Source: Pseudomonas sp. PDM04
GTDB lineage: Bacteria; Pseudomonadota; Gammaproteobacteria; Pseudomonadales; Pseudomonadaceae
Direction: 5' to 3'
Assembly: GCF_014851765.1 (NCBI RefSeq)
Contig: NZ_JACVAI010000001.1
Coordinates: forward strand, 1,302,001-1,366,000
Length of the DNA stretch: 64,000 nt
In this document: in pieces, positions 45,121 through 55,552 of the stretch
Layout: each line of letters opens with the position of its first letter
Position numbering within the stretch: position 1 is the first letter of the stretch
Notes under the pieces: generated by a model
Told to the model about the DNA's origin: nothing
The model's input: only the letters and a program-made list of their open reading frames with translations
Database searches by the model: none
Translations under genes and position numbers: made by a program

Positions 45121-45147
45121 TACAAAAGCCGCTGCTAGGCAGCGGCT
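45121..45147 (-). terminator. Terminator of the ndk-to-bamB gene run
   Basis: AGCCGCTGC and GCAGCGGCT pair around a 3-base loop; on the minus strand TTTTGTATTTTC follows. It is the first terminator found after bamB reading leftward. Confidence 0.85.
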
Positions 45148-45177
45148 GGTGCTCGAGGCAATCTCCATGACGATTTC

Positions 45178-45277
45178 TGCAGGAGCGAGCTTGCTCGCGA
45201 TAAACGCATGGACACCGCGTTTAATCAGGACGCCAACGTCATCGTTGGCGTCCATCGCGAGCAAGCTCGCTCCTACA
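45178..45277. repeat. Variant REPIN (GAGCTTGCTC type)
   Basis: GCAGGAGCGAGCTTGCTCGC faces TCGCGAGCAAGCTCGCTCCT. The core is CTT/AAG where most copies have CCT/AGG. Between the arms lies a second hairpin, GACGCCAACG/CGTTGGCGTC at 45229-45252. Confidence 0.85.
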
Positions 45278-45325
45278 TTCCGACATAGGTGAAGCCGCCT
45301 GGGGGTTAAACCCCAAGCATAGTCG

Positions 45326-46477
45326 TTACTTGATGGTCAGGGCTTCCAGTTTGCCGCTGTTGCCATACACATAAATCGTGTCACCCACCACCAGCGGACG
45401 GGCACGCAGGCCGTCGCTGTCGATGCGCTCGCGGCCGACGAAGCGACCGTCCACCTGACTCAGCAGGTGCAGGTAACCTTCCAGGTCACCCACTGCAACG
45501 TAGCTGGAGAACACTTCCGGCGCCGACAGTTGACGGCGAGCCAGTGCATCGTTGCTCCACAGGGCAGTGGTCGAACGCTCGTCGACGCCTTCAACGGTGC
45601 CCGAAGACAGGCTCACGTAAACGTTGCCGAAACCCTGGGCAACGCCGGCATAGCTGGAGGCATCACGCTGCCAGAGCTGACGACCGCTTTCCAGGTCCAG
45701 TGCCGCTACGCGACCCTGGTAGCTGGCGACGTACAGCGTGCCGCCGGACAGCAGCAAGCCGCCGTCGATGTCGACCACACGTTCCAGCTCCGAACGACCT
45801 TGCGGGATCGCGACCCGTTGTTCCCACACCGGCACGCCGTTGGAGATATCGAGGGCGACCACTTTACCGGTCGACAGGCCAGCCACCGCCATGCGGTTGG
45901 TGACGATCGGCGCGCTGGTGCCACGCAGGGTCAGGACCGCCGGGGTGCTGTCATACAACCAGCGCTGGCTGCCGGTGGCAGCGTCCAGGCCGATCAGACG
46001 GTCGTCCTGGGTCTGGACCACCACCACATCACCGTTGTTGGCCGGTGGTGCGAGGACTTCGCTGGACACGCGAGCGCGCCATTTCTCTTCGCCGTTGATG
46101 GCGTCCAGGGCAACGATTTCACCCTTGAGCGTACCGATCGTCAGCAGACCGTAACCGACGCCGACGGCACCGGACACAGGCAGTTCGAGATCTTTCTTCC
46201 ACTTGACGTCGCCGTTGCTGCGATCCAGCGCCATCACCACACCGGTGACGTCGGCAGCATAGATGGTATCGCCATCGATCGCCGGTACCAGCATGTTGTA
46301 GGTTTCGCCCTGACCGTCACCGATCGAGCGACTCCACTGTTTGTGCAGAACCACTTCTTCCTTGAAGTCGGTCAGTTCGGCCGGTGGCAGTTCTTTTTTG
46401 CTGTTGCTGCTGCAACCCGCGGCCAGAATGGCCAGAGCCAGCAATGCTGCATGTTTCCAACGGATCACGTCACGCAT
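45326..46477 (-). CDS. bamB: Outer-membrane assembly lipoprotein BamB
   Basis: From ATG 46477 (MRDVIRWKHAALLALA) the product is 383 aa with the lipobox ILAAGC. An eight-bladed PQQ-like propeller follows, with repeated units such as VVMALDRSNGDVKWKKDLE, IVALDAINGEEKWRARV and VAALDLESGRQLWQRDA. BamB is the scaffold lipoprotein of the BAM complex that inserts beta-barrel proteins. Its start overlaps the end of the yfgM-like gene by 8 bp, indicating coupling. A longer upstream frame lacks a signal and is rejected. Confidence 0.94.
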   Translation of the reverse strand: MRDVIRWKHAALLALAILAAGCSSNSKKELPPAELTDFKEEVVLHKQWSRSIGDGQGETYNMLVPAIDGDTIYAADVTGVVMALDRSNGDVKWKKDLELPVSGAVGVGYGLLTIGTLKGEIVALDAINGEEKWRARVSSEVLAPPANNGDVVVVQTQDDRLIGLDAATGSQRWLYDSTPAVLTLRGTSAPIVTNRMAVAGLSTGKVVALDISNGVPVWEQRVAIPQGRSELERVVDIDGGLLLSGGTLYVASYQGRVAALDLESGRQLWQRDASSYAGVAQGFGNVYVSLSSGTVEGVDERSTTALWSNDALARRQLSAPEVFSSYVAVGDLEGYLHLLSQVDGRFVGRERIDSDGLRARPLVVGDTIYVYGNSGKLEALTIK

Positions 46478-47111
46478 CCCCTTTGGCCAGGTCGTCCAGC
46501 TTGATTTGTAGGCCACCGACTGCCGCTTCATCCGACAGTGCCGCCTTGGCTTTTTGATACGCCGTGTTCGCTTCATCGGTACGACCCAACTGCACCAGCA
46601 GGTCGCCCTTGAGTTCTTCGCGAGTGGCCAGGAAGGCTTTGTCGGCATCGCCTTCGAGCAACTTCAGGGCTTCATCGGCCTTGTTCTGCGCACCCAGCAC
46701 CTGCGCCAGGCGCTGACGGGCGATTTCGCCCAGTGCCGGATTGGCAGGCTTGGCGACGATGGCCTTCAGTTCGCTGGCGGCGTCGTCCAGCTTGCCGCTG
46801 TCCACCGCGACCTTGGCCACGAACAGGCTGCCGTACTGCGCGTAGGCGCTGCCGCCGAACTCGCTGTTGAGCTTGCCGGCCAGGTCCGAGACGCGGGCTG
46901 CGTCTGGCTTGCCGTCAGGCGTCAGCGTGGTTTCGAGCAATTGCTGATAAAGCACCGAAGCGCCTTGCGACTGGTTGCCCTGATACTTCTGGAACGCCTG
47001 CCAGCCGAATACGATGACCAGCGCCAACAGGCCGCCAGTGACCAGGGGCTTGCCGTTGCGTGACCACCATTCCTTCAAATCCGCCAGCTGTTCGTCTTCG
47101 GTACTCGACAC
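46470..47111 (-). CDS. yfgM: YfgM-like tetratricopeptide membrane protein
   Basis: This 213-aa protein has a cytoplasmic N-terminus (MSSTEDEQLADLKEWWSRNG), a single membrane helix near residues 23-40 (LVTGGLLALVIVFGW), and a periplasmic TPR domain rich in Ala/Leu. In E. coli YfgM is an ancillary partner of the SecYEG translocon that, with PpiD, passes clients to periplasmic chaperones. It lies between hisS and bamB, as in many gamma-proteobacteria, and overlaps bamB by 8 bp. Confidence 0.88.
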   Translation of the reverse strand: MSSTEDEQLADLKEWWSRNGKPLVTGGLLALVIVFGWQAFQKYQGNQSQGASVLYQQLLETTLTPDGKPDAARVSDLAGKLNSEFGGSAYAQYGSLFVAKVAVDSGKLDDAASELKAIVAKPANPALGEIARQRLAQVLGAQNKADEALKLLEGDADKAFLATREELKGDLLVQLGRTDEANTAYQKAKAALSDEAAVGGLQIKLDDLAKGDA

Positions 47112-47152
47112 CCCAATACTCCTTAATCGCTAAATCGGCTGTTTGGACAGCT

Positions 47153-48442
47153 TCAACCCTGCACGACGCAGGTGGCCAGGTGTGCAGCAAGCGCATCCCA
47201 GGCAATGCTTTGTTGTTCGCCCTGGCCACGCAGGGGTTTGAAACCTACCACTTGCTGGGCCATTTCGTCGTCGCCGAGGATCAGCGCGTACAGCGCACCG
47301 CTCTTGTCGGCTTTCTTGAACTGGCTTTTGAAGCTGCCGGCGCCGGCATTCACTTGCAGGCGCAGGTTGGGTAGCTGGTCACGCACACGCTCGGCCAGCG
47401 CCAGGCCGGCCAACTCGGCTTCTTCACCGAAGGCACACAGGTAGACGTCGACCTGGCGGGAGATCTCTTGCGGGATCTGCTCCAGGGTCTCCAGCAGCAG
47501 CACCAGGCGCTCGATCCCCATGGCGAAACCAACGCCCGGGGTCGGCTTGCCGCCCATCTGCTCCACCAGACCGTCGTAACGGCCGCCGGCACACACGGTG
47601 CCCTGGGCGCCCAACTTGTCGGTGACCCATTCGAAAACGGTCTTGCTGTAGTAATCCAGCCCGCGCACCAGCTTCGGGTTGATCACGTAAGGAATGCCCG
47701 CGGCGTCCAGGCGAGCCTTGAGGCCCTCGAAGTGCGCACGGGATTCGTCGTCCAGGTAGTCGGCCATTTTCGGCGCGTCCACCAGGATCGCCTGCGTGTC
47801 GGCATTCTTGGTGTCCAGGACCCGCAGCGGGTTGGTCTTCAGGCGGCGCTGGCTGTCTTCGTCCAGCTTGTCCAGGTGTTGCGACAGGAACGCCACCAGC
47901 GCTTCACGGTAACGCCCACGGGACTCGCTGGTGCCCAGGCTGTTGAGTTCGAGCTTGACCGCATCACGGATGCCCAGCTCGCCCCACAGGCGCCAGGTCA
48001 GCACGATCAGCTCGGCGTCGATGTCCGGACCGTCGAGGTTGAACACCTCCACGCCGATCTGGTGGAACTGGCGATAACGCCCTTTTTGCGGACGCTCGTG
48101 ACGGAACATCGGGCCGATGTACCAGAGTTTCTGCACCTGGCCACCGCCGGTGATGCCGTGTTCGAGCACCGCACGCACGCAGGCCGCCGTGCCTTCGGGG
48201 CGCAGGGTCAGGGAATCGCCGTTGCGGTCGTCGAAGGTGTACATCTCTTTTTCGACGATGTCGGTCACTTCGCCGATCGAGCGCTTGAACAGCTCGGTGA
48301 ACTCGACGATCGGCATGCGGATCTGCTTGTAACCGTAGTTATCCAGCAGGCGCGCAACGGTGCCCTCGAAGTGACGCCACAGGGGGGTCTGTTCGGGCAG
48401 GATGTCGTTCATGCCACGAATGGCTTGCAGAGACTTGCTCAC
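47153..48442 (-). CDS. hisS: Histidyl-tRNA synthetase
   Basis: The GTG at 48442 ([17 protein letters not shown] after the initiator) gives 429 aa, the usual pseudomonad length; the frame opens two codons earlier. Class-II motifs are visible: motif 2 [20 protein letters not shown], the HisA-box [15 protein letters not shown], and motif 3 [16 protein letters not shown]. The C-terminal anticodon domain ends the protein. It charges tRNA-His and sits between ispG and yfgM in the same direction. Confidence 0.95.
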   Translation of the reverse strand: MSKSLQAIRGMNDILPEQTPLWRHFEGTVARLLDNYGYKQIRMPIVEFTELFKRSIGEVTDIVEKEMYTFDDRNGDSLTLRPEGTAACVRAVLEHGITGGGQVQKLWYIGPMFRHERPQKGRYRQFHQIGVEVFNLDGPDIDAELIVLTWRLWGELGIRDAVKLELNSLGTSESRGRYREALVAFLSQHLDKLDEDSQRRLKTNPLRVLDTKNADTQAILVDAPKMADYLDDESRAHFEGLKARLDAAGIPYVINPKLVRGLDYYSKTVFEWVTDKLGAQGTVCAGGRYDGLVEQMGGKPTPGVGFAMGIERLVLLLETLEQIPQEISRQVDVYLCAFGEEAELAGLALAERVRDQLPNLRLQVNAGAGSFKSQFKKADKSGALYALILGDDEMAQQVVGFKPLRGQGEQQSIAWDALAAHLATCVVQG

Positions 48443-48466
48443 TATCAATCCTTAAATTCGTTCGAC

Positions 48467-49576
48467 CTAGCCGCGCGCAATGACGGCAGCGTCGGCTTCG
48501 ACCTTTTCGGCCGCTTTCTCGCGGATCAAGCGTTCAAGCTCATCCACCAGATTGTCATTCGTCAGTTTCTGCGACGGCTTGCCGTCGATGTAAATCAGGT
48601 TGGGCGTGCCGCCGGTCAAGCCGATATGGGCTTCCTTGGCTTCGCCCGGCCCGTTGACCACGCAACCGATGACCGCGACATCCAGCGGCACCAGCAGGTC
48701 TTCGAGGCGCCCTTCCAGCTCGTTCATGGTCTTGACCACATCGAAGTTCTGCCGCGAGCAGCTCGGGCAGGCGATGAAGTTGATGCCACGGGAACGCAGG
48801 TGCAGGGACTTGAGAATGTCGTAGCCGACTTTCACTTCCTCGACCGGATCGGCCGCCAGCGAGATGCGGATAGTATCGCCAATCCCTTCGGCGAGCAGCA
48901 TACCGAGGCCCACTGCGGATTTCACCGTGCCTGAACGCAAACCACCGGCTTCGGTGATGCCCAGGTGCAGCGGCTGGACGATTTCCTTGGCGAGCAGGCG
49001 ATACGCCTCGACCGCCATGAACACATCGGACGCCTTCACGCTGACCTTGAAGTCCTGGAAATTCAGGCGCTCCAGGTGTTCGACGTGGCGCAGCGCGGAC
49101 TCGACCAGCGCGGCCGGGGTCGGCTCACCGTATTTCTTCTGCAGGTCTTTTTCCAGGGAACCGGCGTTGACGCCGATACGGATCGGGATGCCACGGTCAC
49201 GGGCGGCATCGACCACCGCACGCACGCGGTCCTCGCGGCCGATGTTGCCCGGGTTGATCCGCAGGCAATCGACGCCCAGCTCGGCCACGCGCAAGGCAAT
49301 GCGGTAGTCGAAGTGAATGTCGGCCACCAGCGGCACCTTGACCAGCTGCTTGATCTGGCCGAACGCCTCGGCGGCGTCCATGTCCGGCACGGACACGCGC
49401 ACGATGTCGACACCAGCGGCTTCCAGGCGATTGATCTGGGCGACGGTGGCCGCCACGTCATTGGTGTCGCTGTTGGTCATGCTCTGCACAGCGATAGGCG
49501 CATCGCCGCCCACAGGCACGTTACCCACCCAGATCTTGCGGGATTCGCGACGTTTGATTGGAGATTCGCCGTGCAT
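48467..49576 (-). CDS. ispG: 4-hydroxy-3-methylbut-2-enyl diphosphate synthase IspG
   Basis: This 369-aa protein has a TIM-barrel N-terminal part ([28 protein letters not shown]) and a C-terminal [4Fe-4S] domain with cysteines in [13 protein letters not shown] and [13 protein letters not shown]. It performs the penultimate step of the MEP isoprenoid pathway. The cluster depends on the ISC machinery encoded in the same window. It lies 3 bp after the rodZ-like gene and upstream of hisS. Confidence 0.96.
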   Translation of the reverse strand: MHGESPIKRRESRKIWVGNVPVGGDAPIAVQSMTNSDTNDVAATVAQINRLEAAGVDIVRVSVPDMDAAEAFGQIKQLVKVPLVADIHFDYRIALRVAELGVDCLRINPGNIGREDRVRAVVDAARDRGIPIRIGVNAGSLEKDLQKKYGEPTPAALVESALRHVEHLERLNFQDFKVSVKASDVFMAVEAYRLLAKEIVQPLHLGITEAGGLRSGTVKSAVGLGMLLAEGIGDTIRISLAADPVEEVKVGYDILKSLHLRSRGINFIACPSCSRQNFDVVKTMNELEGRLEDLLVPLDVAVIGCVVNGPGEAKEAHIGLTGGTPNLIYIDGKPSQKLTNDNLVDELERLIREKAAEKVEADAAVIARG

Positions 49577-49579
49577 GAC

Positions 49580-50623
49580 TTATTGACCCAACTTCAGGCG
49601 AGCAGTCTCGCCACTGGTGAACGGAGCGACATCAACCACCTGCCCGTTGTAACTGACCTGCGCGCCACGGGCATAACCCAGGCGCACGGCAAATGGCGGC
49701 TTGCCGCTGAGGCTGACACTGTCACCTTTGCGCTTGAGGCCACTCAACAGCACCTTGCCGGAGCCATCGGTCACCTGCGTCCAGCAATCAGCGGTGAATT
49801 GCAGTTGAACCTGCCCCTGGCCAGCGGTGGTGGCCGCGGCGGTCGGCGCCGGGATGGTCGGGGTGACCGAAGCCGTTGCAGGCGGCGTCGACACCACCGG
49901 AGCGGTCGGAGCTGGTGCGACGGGCGCGGCGACAACCGGCGCAGCATTGTGCGTCGGTGCAGCCGGTGCAGGCGTCGCCGGGGCCGCAGGAGCTGCCGGC
50001 TCGGCAGCCGGCGCAGTGGCGGTGTCGGCCGGTGCTTCAGCAGCGCTCTCGGACTGTGGCAATGCCAGCGCGGTGGAGTTTTCGGCTTGGCCTTCGGCAA
50101 CGGCCTGGTCTTCCGGCTCGTCCAGCGGATGGATCTGGGTGGTGCCGTCCGCGCCTTCGACTTCAACGTGTTCCGGGCTGAGGCTGATCAGGTCCTTGGT
50201 CCGCAGCGAGGTCTGATCCTGCCACCAGACAAAACCGCCACCGATCACGGCGATGAGCAGCAACAGGCTGACGATGCGCAAAATGGTGTGGGAAACCCGC
50301 ACCGGCTCTTCGATGCGCCCCAGGGCGTGGACGCTGCTGCCCTGGGAGTCGGTGCCGGTGGACTGGTCGAACTGCTGGACCAGCACGGTCTGGTCCATGC
50401 CCAGCAACTTGGCATACGCGCGAATGTAACCGCGAGCGAAGGTATGCCCAGGCAGCTTGTCGAAAGCGCCCGCTTCAAGATTGCTCAGGGAATTGACAGT
50501 GAGGTTGAGCTTGAGGGCCACTTCGGCCAGCGACCAGCCATTGCTTTCGCGGGCCTGGCGCAAAGTCTCACCGGGGTTAACGCGATTCGCTGCTACAACT
50601 TCAGGATGCGCCGCTTTCATCAT
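49580..50623 (-). CDS. rodZ: RodZ-like helix-turn-helix membrane protein
   Basis: This 347-aa protein has an N-terminal HTH (about 15-85: LRQARESNGWSLAEVALKLN, LSNLEAGAFDKLPG), a membrane helix near 113-132 (ILRIVSLLLLIAVIGGGF), a long Ala/Pro/Thr-rich periplasmic linker (about 190-265) and a C-terminal DUF4115 beta domain (LQFTADCWTQVTDGSGKVL). RodZ links MreB filaments to the wall-elongation complex. The HTH in this family binds MreB rather than DNA. It overlaps pilF by 4 bp and precedes ispG, as in other gamma-proteobacteria. Confidence 0.9.
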   Translation of the reverse strand: MMKAAHPEVVAANRVNPGETLRQARESNGWSLAEVALKLNLTVNSLSNLEAGAFDKLPGHTFARGYIRAYAKLLGMDQTVLVQQFDQSTGTDSQGSSVHALGRIEEPVRVSHTILRIVSLLLLIAVIGGGFVWWQDQTSLRTKDLISLSPEHVEVEGADGTTQIHPLDEPEDQAVAEGQAENSTALALPQSESAAEAPADTATAPAAEPAAPAAPATPAPAAPTHNAAPVVAAPVAPAPTAPVVSTPPATASVTPTIPAPTAAATTAGQGQVQLQFTADCWTQVTDGSGKVLLSGLKRKGDSVSLSGKPPFAVRLGYARGAQVSYNGQVVDVAPFTSGETARLKLGQ

Positions 50624-51378
50624 TGCTCCGACAGGTATTGCTGATATTCCGGCGTACCGGGATAGAGTCGTTTTAGTTGCAGGCCAAAACTGGCGGCCTT
50701 GTCGCGATCTTCAAATACTTTTGCCAACCGCACGCCGAGCAACAGACTACGTGCATTTTGCTCCGTGAGCAGGCTGAAACGGTCGTAATAGTCTCGCGCG
50801 GGCACATAATGCCTGTCTTCGTAAGACAACTCAGCCATTTCCAGCAAGGCGCGTGGTTGTTGCTGATTCAACCGCAGGGCTTTTTCCAGTTGCTGGCGGG
50901 CCAATTCACGCTGGCCCAGCATCGAAGCGGTCATTCCCAGGTTCTCGAACACCCGTGAGCGCTCAGGATACAGGGTATCGGCGGCAGCTTGCTCGAAGCG
51001 CTCGTACGCCTCTTTATAGCGCTTCTGCTCGTAGAGGAAACTGCCGTAGTTGTTCAGGATTCGCGCATCCTTGGGGCTGGACGACAGCGCCTTGCGAAAA
51101 TGCTCATCCGCCAGCTCCGGCTCCATTTCGGCCTGGAACACCAGGCCCAGCGCCGCGTTGGCGTCCGGGTCCGAGCTGTCCAGCTCCAGCGCTTTCTTCA
51201 GCGGCACCTTGGCGCGTTCCGTCATGCCCTGTTGCAGGTAACCCAGACCCAGTTGCACGTAGGCATTACGCGCCTCGTCGCGCCCCTTGCTGGTCTTCAT
51301 CGGATTGAAATCGCCCGACAGGACGCAACCAGTACAAAGACTGGCCAACAGCAAAAGCAGCGCGAAGCGCAGGGACAT
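50620..51378 (-). CDS. pilF: Type IV pilus biogenesis lipoprotein PilF (PilW-type, TPR)
   Basis: This 252-aa protein has a lipobox (SLCTGC) after a signal peptide and six or so tetratricopeptide repeats, such as AYVQLGLGYLQQGMTERAKV, PDANAALGLVFQAEMEPELA and ARILNNYGSFLYEQKRYKEA. In Pseudomonas this pilotin carries the secretin PilQ to the outer membrane for type IV pili. It lies between rlmN and rodZ and its stop overlaps the rodZ start by 4 bp. Length equals P. aeruginosa PilF. Confidence 0.93.
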   Translation of the reverse strand: MSLRFALLLLLASLCTGCVLSGDFNPMKTSKGRDEARNAYVQLGLGYLQQGMTERAKVPLKKALELDSSDPDANAALGLVFQAEMEPELADEHFRKALSSSPKDARILNNYGSFLYEQKRYKEAYERFEQAAADTLYPERSRVFENLGMTASMLGQRELARQQLEKALRLNQQQPRALLEMAELSYEDRHYVPARDYYDRFSLLTEQNARSLLLGVRLAKVFEDRDKAASFGLQLKRLYPGTPEYQQYLSEQ

Positions 51379-51393
51379 GGAGATCCTCTCTAA

Positions 51394-52536
51394 TTATTTC
51401 GCGGCGTTCTGCGCCATATCGCTGTCGGCGCTCAACTCGCGCACGGCAATATAACGTTCGCTGCGACGGGTGCGATCCAGCACCTGCCCTACCAATTGAC
51501 CGCAGGCCGCGTCGATGTCCTCACCACGGGTGGTGCGCACGGTGACGTTGAAACCTGCCTGATGAAGCTGATCCTGGAAACGCCGAATCGCATTGTTGCT
51601 CGGACGCTCGTAACCGGAATGTGGGAACGGGTTGAACGGGATCAGGTTGATCTTGCACGGGATGTTCCTGAGCAACTCGATCATTTCCACGGCGTGCTCA
51701 AGCTTGTCGTTGACGTCCTTGAGCAAGGTGTACTCGATGGTCAGCACACGTTTCTCGCCCAGGGCGGACATGTAGCGCTGGCACGACTCGAGCAACATCT
51801 TAAGCGGATATTTCTTGTTGATCGGCACCAATTGGTTACGCAATGCGTCATTCGGTGCGTGCAGGGACAACGCCAGCGAGACGTCGATGTGCTTGGCCAG
51901 CTCATCGATCATCGGCACCACGCCGGAGGTCGACAGGGTCACACGGCGCTTGGAGATGCCGTAGCCCAGGTCGTCCATCATCAGGTGCATGGCCGCAATG
52001 ACGTTGTCGAAGTTCAGCAGCGGCTCACCCATGCCCATCATCACCACGTTGGTGATGGCACGGTCGACGGTTGCCGGGACGCTGCCAAAGGATTTGTTGG
52101 CAATCCACACCTGGCCGATGACTTCGGCGGCGGTGAGGTTGCTGTTGAAGCCTTGCTTGCCCGTGGAGCAGAAACTGCAATCCAGGGCACAGCCTGCCTG
52201 GGACGAAACGCACAAGGTGCCGCGCTTGCCCTGGGGAATGTAGACGGTCTCGACACAGCTGCCGGACGCCACGCGCACGACCCATTTACGGGTACCGTCG
52301 CTGGAGATGTCCTCGCTGACCACTTCCGGACCGCGAACCTCGGCAACCGCCTTGAGCTTTTCGCGCAGGGCCTTGCTGACGTTCGTCATGGCGTCGAAAT
52401 CATCGACGCCAAAGTGGTGAATCCATTTCATTACCTGACCGGCACGGAAACGCTTCTCCCCGATTGAGTCGAAGAATTTTTCCATTTCCGGCTGGGTCAG
52501 CCCCAGCAGGTTGGTTTTAACAGTCGATGTCGTCAT
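51394..52536 (-). CDS. rlmN: 23S rRNA/tRNA adenine-C2 methyltransferase RlmN
   Basis: This 380-aa radical-SAM enzyme has the cluster motif in [18 protein letters not shown] (CxxxCxxC), [13 protein letters not shown], and a C-terminal Cys in DIDAACGQL that forms the methyl intermediate. It methylates A2503 of 23S rRNA and A37 of tRNAs. It follows ndk by 29 bp without a terminator and is followed by pilF at 15 bp, so it probably belongs to the ndk-to-bamB run. Confidence 0.95.
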   Translation of the reverse strand: MTTSTVKTNLLGLTQPEMEKFFDSIGEKRFRAGQVMKWIHHFGVDDFDAMTNVSKALREKLKAVAEVRGPEVVSEDISSDGTRKWVVRVASGSCVETVYIPQGKRGTLCVSSQAGCALDCSFCSTGKQGFNSNLTAAEVIGQVWIANKSFGSVPATVDRAITNVVMMGMGEPLLNFDNVIAAMHLMMDDLGYGISKRRVTLSTSGVVPMIDELAKHIDVSLALSLHAPNDALRNQLVPINKKYPLKMLLESCQRYMSALGEKRVLTIEYTLLKDVNDKLEHAVEMIELLRNIPCKINLIPFNPFPHSGYERPSNNAIRRFQDQLHQAGFNVTVRTTRGEDIDAACGQLVGQVLDRTRRSERYIAVRELSADSDMAQNAAK

Positions 52537-52565
52537 GGATTCACCTTCACTCTTTAAGCCGATGC

Positions 52566-52991
52566 TTAGCGAGTGGTTACTTCGGTAGCTGCGAAGAAGT
52601 ATGCGATTTCGCGAGCGGCAGCGGCTTCGGAGTCCGAACCGTGTACAGCGTTGGCGTCGATGGATTCAGCGAAGTCAGCACGGATGGTGCCGGCAGCCGC
52701 TTCTTTAGGGTTGGTAGCGCCCATCAGCTCACGGTTGCGAGCGATAGCGTTTTCGCCTTCCAGAACCTGAACGACAACCGGACCGGAAGTCATGAAGGCA
52801 ACCAGGTCGCCGAAGAAACCACGAGCGCTGTGCTCAGCGTAGAAGCCTTCAGCTTCAGCTTTGGACAGTTGCTTCAGTTTCGAAGCTACAACGCGCAGGC
52901 CGGCTTTTTCGAAACGGGTGGTGATCTCACCGATGACGTTTTTTGCAACAGCGTCAGGCTTGATGATGGAGAAAGTACGTTGAACAGCCAT
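52566..52991 (-). CDS. ndk: Nucleoside diphosphate kinase
   Basis: This 141-aa protein starts [20 protein letters not shown]. It contains the active-site histidine in NAVHGSDS and the conserved blocks [21 protein letters not shown] and [11 protein letters not shown]. It equilibrates nucleoside di- and triphosphates through a phosphohistidine. GGAG precedes the start. Its promoter appears to overlap the isc operon terminator. Confidence 0.97.
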   Translation of the reverse strand: MAVQRTFSIIKPDAVAKNVIGEITTRFEKAGLRVVASKLKQLSKAEAEGFYAEHSARGFFGDLVAFMTSGPVVVQVLEGENAIARNRELMGATNPKEAAAGTIRADFAESIDANAVHGSDSEAAAAREIAYFFAATEVTTR

Positions 52992-53020
52992 GGTGTAACT
53001 CCAGAAACGGTAATTTGTGA

Positions 53021-53050
53021 AAAATTAAACCCGCGAATTATACGCGGGTT
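53021..53050 (-). terminator. Terminator of the isc operon
   Basis: AACCCGCG and CGCGGGTT pair around a 7-base loop; on the minus strand TTTAATTTTTC follows. It lies 30 bp after the iscX stop. Its loop holds the -10 box of the next promoter. Confidence 0.85.
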
Positions 53051-53065
53051 CTTGGGTATTGCCTA
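53037..53065 (-). promoter_or_regulatory. Probable ndk promoter inside the isc terminator
   Basis: On the minus strand a consensus TATAAT (53037-53042) is preceded after 17 bp by TAGGCA (53060-53065). The start of ndk is 46 bp downstream of the -10 box. The -10 sequence is the loop of the isc terminator hairpin. Confidence 0.6.
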
Positions 53066-53079
53066 ACCTGCAGCGTGGC

Positions 53080-53280
53080 TCAGTCGCGTTCTTCGATCCA
53101 GTGGGCCTGGATGGCCTCGAGGATCTTTTCGCCACAATGTTCAGGCTTGTCGTCGAACTCGGGCAATTCCATCACCCATTTACGCAGATCGACGAAGTTG
53201 ACCGACATTGGGTCAACTTCAGGTTTGCTTTCAGCCAGCTGGATAGCGATTTCCAGCACATCAGTCCACTTGAGACTCAT
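53080..53280 (-). CDS. iscX: Fe-S assembly protein IscX
   Basis: This 66-aa acidic protein contains MSLKWTDVLEIAIQLAES, DPMSVNFVDLRKWVMEL and HCGEKILEAIQAHWIEE, the full IscX pattern. It binds IscS and iron and tunes the rate of cluster assembly. It is the last gene of the isc operon, 14 bp after fdx, with a terminator directly downstream. A longer frame reading in from fdx is not coding. Confidence 0.95.
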   Translation of the reverse strand: MSLKWTDVLEIAIQLAESKPEVDPMSVNFVDLRKWVMELPEFDDKPEHCGEKILEAIQAHWIEERD

Positions 53281-53294
53281 GATAGTTCCTTGAA

Positions 53295-53636
53295 TCAGTG
53301 CGGCGCTTCGGCTGCGTGGTTGAGCGAGTATTTCGGAATTTCGACGGTCAGGTCTTCCGTCCCGACAATCGCCTGGCACGCCAGACGCGACTGCGCTTCC
53401 AGGCCCCAGGCGCGATCGAGGAAATCTTCTTCCAGCTCGTCCGCTTCTTCCAGCGAATCGAACCCTTCGCGGACGATGCAATGACAGGTGGTGCAGGCGC
53501 AGACGCCGCCACAGGCACTTTCCATCTCGATATGGTGCTCATGGGCCAGCTCGAGGATCGACGTACCGGGCTCAGCCTCCACAACCATGCCTTCCGGGCA
53601 AAACTTTTCGTGTGGCAGAAAAATGACCTGCGGCAT
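53295..53636 (-). CDS. fdx: ISC-system [2Fe-2S] ferredoxin
   Basis: This 113-aa protein has cluster cysteines in ESACGGVCACTTCHCIV and a later Cys in SRLACQAIVG, as in adrenodoxin-type Fdx. It supplies electrons for cluster assembly on IscU. It lies 2 bp after hscA and 14 bp before iscX. Confidence 0.96.
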   Translation of the reverse strand: MPQVIFLPHEKFCPEGMVVEAEPGTSILELAHEHHIEMESACGGVCACTTCHCIVREGFDSLEEADELEEDFLDRAWGLEAQSRLACQAIVGTEDLTVEIPKYSLNHAAEAPH

Positions 53637-53638
53637 CG

Positions 53639-55501
53639 TTATTCCTCAATCTCATTCAGGTTGCGCCCCGCCAGGGCGGCTTTCACCGTGGAGTCCAGGC
53701 GGCGGGCGGCAAAGGCATCGGTCACTTGCGACAGACGCTTGGTCTGCTGCTCGATGGCGTAGCCATCGGTACCTTTCATCAGTTCGGTCAGTTCCTGCAC
53801 CTGCAAGTCGATGACCAGACGCTCCTCGGCATCGAGCAGGCGGTCGCCGTCGGCCTCCAGGGCCGCCTGCACCGCCTCGATCAGACGCTGGGCGTCGACC
53901 TGCTGCTCACGCAGCACACGGGCGACCTTGTCATCGTTGGCGTGCTGGAACGAATCCTTGAGCATCTTGGCGATTTCGCCGTCGGTCAGGCCATAGGACG
54001 GCTTGACCTGAATGCTGGCTTCAACGCCCGAGCCCATTTCCCGCGCCGAAACGCTGAGCAGGCCGTCGGCGTCGACCTGGAAGGTCACGCGAATCTTCGC
54101 CGCGCCGGCCACCATCGCCGGAATGCCGCGCAATTCGAAACGTGCCAGGGAGCGGCAGTCGCTGATCAGCTCGCGCTCGCCCTGCAACACGTGGATCGCC
54201 ATGGCCGACTGGCCGTCCTTGTAGGTGGTGAAGTCCTGGGCGCGAGCGACGGGAATGGTGGTGTTGCGCGGAATCACCTTCTCCATCAGGCCGCCCATGG
54301 TTTCCAGCCCCAGGGACAGTGGAATCACGTCGAGCAGCAGCAGTTCGCCACCGTCGCGCTTGTTGCCGGCCAGCGTATCGGCCTGGATCGCGGCCCCGAT
54401 GGCCACCACTTGATCCGGATCGATTTCGGTCAGCGGCTGGCGACCGAACGCTTCGGCGACCGCTTCGCGCACGCGCGGCACGCGTGTCGAGCCGCCGACC
54501 ATGACCACCGCGTGCACGTCTTCGAGCTCGATGCCGGAATCGCGCACGGCACGACGGCAGGCTTTCAGGCTGCGCGCCACCATGGGTTCGATCAGCGCAT
54601 TGAAGGCTTCACGGGTCAGTTCGGCTTTCCAGTCGCCATAAACCACTTCAACCGATGCGGCATCGGTCAGCGCCTCTTTGGCCGCACAGGCGGTTTGCAG
54701 CAGATTGCGCTGTGCCCCCGGATCAAGGTCGGCCGACAGACCGGCACTGGCGATGATCCAGCCGGCAATGGCGTGGTCGAAGTCATCGCCACCCAGGGCG
54801 CTGTCGCCGCCGGTGGCCAGCACTTCGAACACGCCGCCGGTCAGGCGCAGAATCGAAATATCGAAGGTGCCGCCGCCCAAGTCATAAATGGCGACCAGGC
54901 CCTCGGCATGTTGATCCAGGCCGTACGCAACAGCGGCAGCGGTCGGCTCGTTGAGCAAACGCAGCACGTTCAGACCGGCCAGTTTCGCCGCGTCCTTGGT
55001 GGCCTGGCGCTGAGCGTCGTCGAAATAGGCCGGAACGGTGATCACCGCGCCGACCAGTTCGCCACCCAGGGTCGCCTCAGCGCGCAGGCGCAAGACCTTG
55101 AGGATATCGGCCGAGACTTCGACCGGGCTTTTCGGCCCCTGAACGGTGTCGATGAACGGCATGTGCGATTCGCCACCGACAAAGCGGTACGGCAGTTGCT
55201 CGCCCAGCTGCTTGACGTCGGACAACCCGCGCCCCATCAGGCGCTTGACCGACAGCACAGTATTCAACGGGTCGGTTGACGCGGCCAGCCTGGCTGACTC
55301 GCCCACTTCGACGCGATCGGCGTGGTAGCGCACGGCAGACGGCAGGATGACCTGCCCGTCAGCATCGGCCAGCGGCTCGGAAAGACCACTGCGCAATGCA
55401 GCGACCAGCGAATTGGTAGTGCCCAAGTCGATCCCCACAGCCAGACGACGCTGGTGCGGTTGAGGACTTTGGCCGGGTTCGGCGATCTGCAGTAGGGCCA
55501 T
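53639..55501 (-). CDS. hscA: Fe-S chaperone HscA (Hsp70 family)
   Basis: This 620-aa Hsp70 has an ATPase domain (about 1-385: [45 protein letters not shown]) and a substrate-binding domain (about 390-620: [20 protein letters not shown]). It binds the LPPVK loop of IscU and, driven by ATP and HscB, releases the assembled cluster. It is 51 bp after hscB and 2 bp before fdx. Length matches E. coli HscA (616 aa). Confidence 0.96.
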   Translation of the reverse strand: MALLQIAEPGQSPQPHQRRLAVGIDLGTTNSLVAALRSGLSEPLADADGQVILPSAVRYHADRVEVGESARLAASTDPLNTVLSVKRLMGRGLSDVKQLGEQLPYRFVGGESHMPFIDTVQGPKSPVEVSADILKVLRLRAEATLGGELVGAVITVPAYFDDAQRQATKDAAKLAGLNVLRLLNEPTAAAVAYGLDQHAEGLVAIYDLGGGTFDISILRLTGGVFEVLATGGDSALGGDDFDHAIAGWIIASAGLSADLDPGAQRNLLQTACAAKEALTDAASVEVVYGDWKAELTREAFNALIEPMVARSLKACRRAVRDSGIELEDVHAVVMVGGSTRVPRVREAVAEAFGRQPLTEIDPDQVVAIGAAIQADTLAGNKRDGGELLLLDVIPLSLGLETMGGLMEKVIPRNTTIPVARAQDFTTYKDGQSAMAIHVLQGERELISDCRSLARFELRGIPAMVAGAAKIRVTFQVDADGLLSVSAREMGSGVEASIQVKPSYGLTDGEIAKMLKDSFQHANDDKVARVLREQQVDAQRLIEAVQAALEADGDRLLDAEERLVIDLQVQELTELMKGTDGYAIEQQTKRLSQVTDAFAARRLDSTVKAALAGRNLNEIEE

Positions 55502-55552
55502 CGTGATCAGGACTTATCTGTATATCAGGCGTGCGACCGGAGCGGCACTGGG

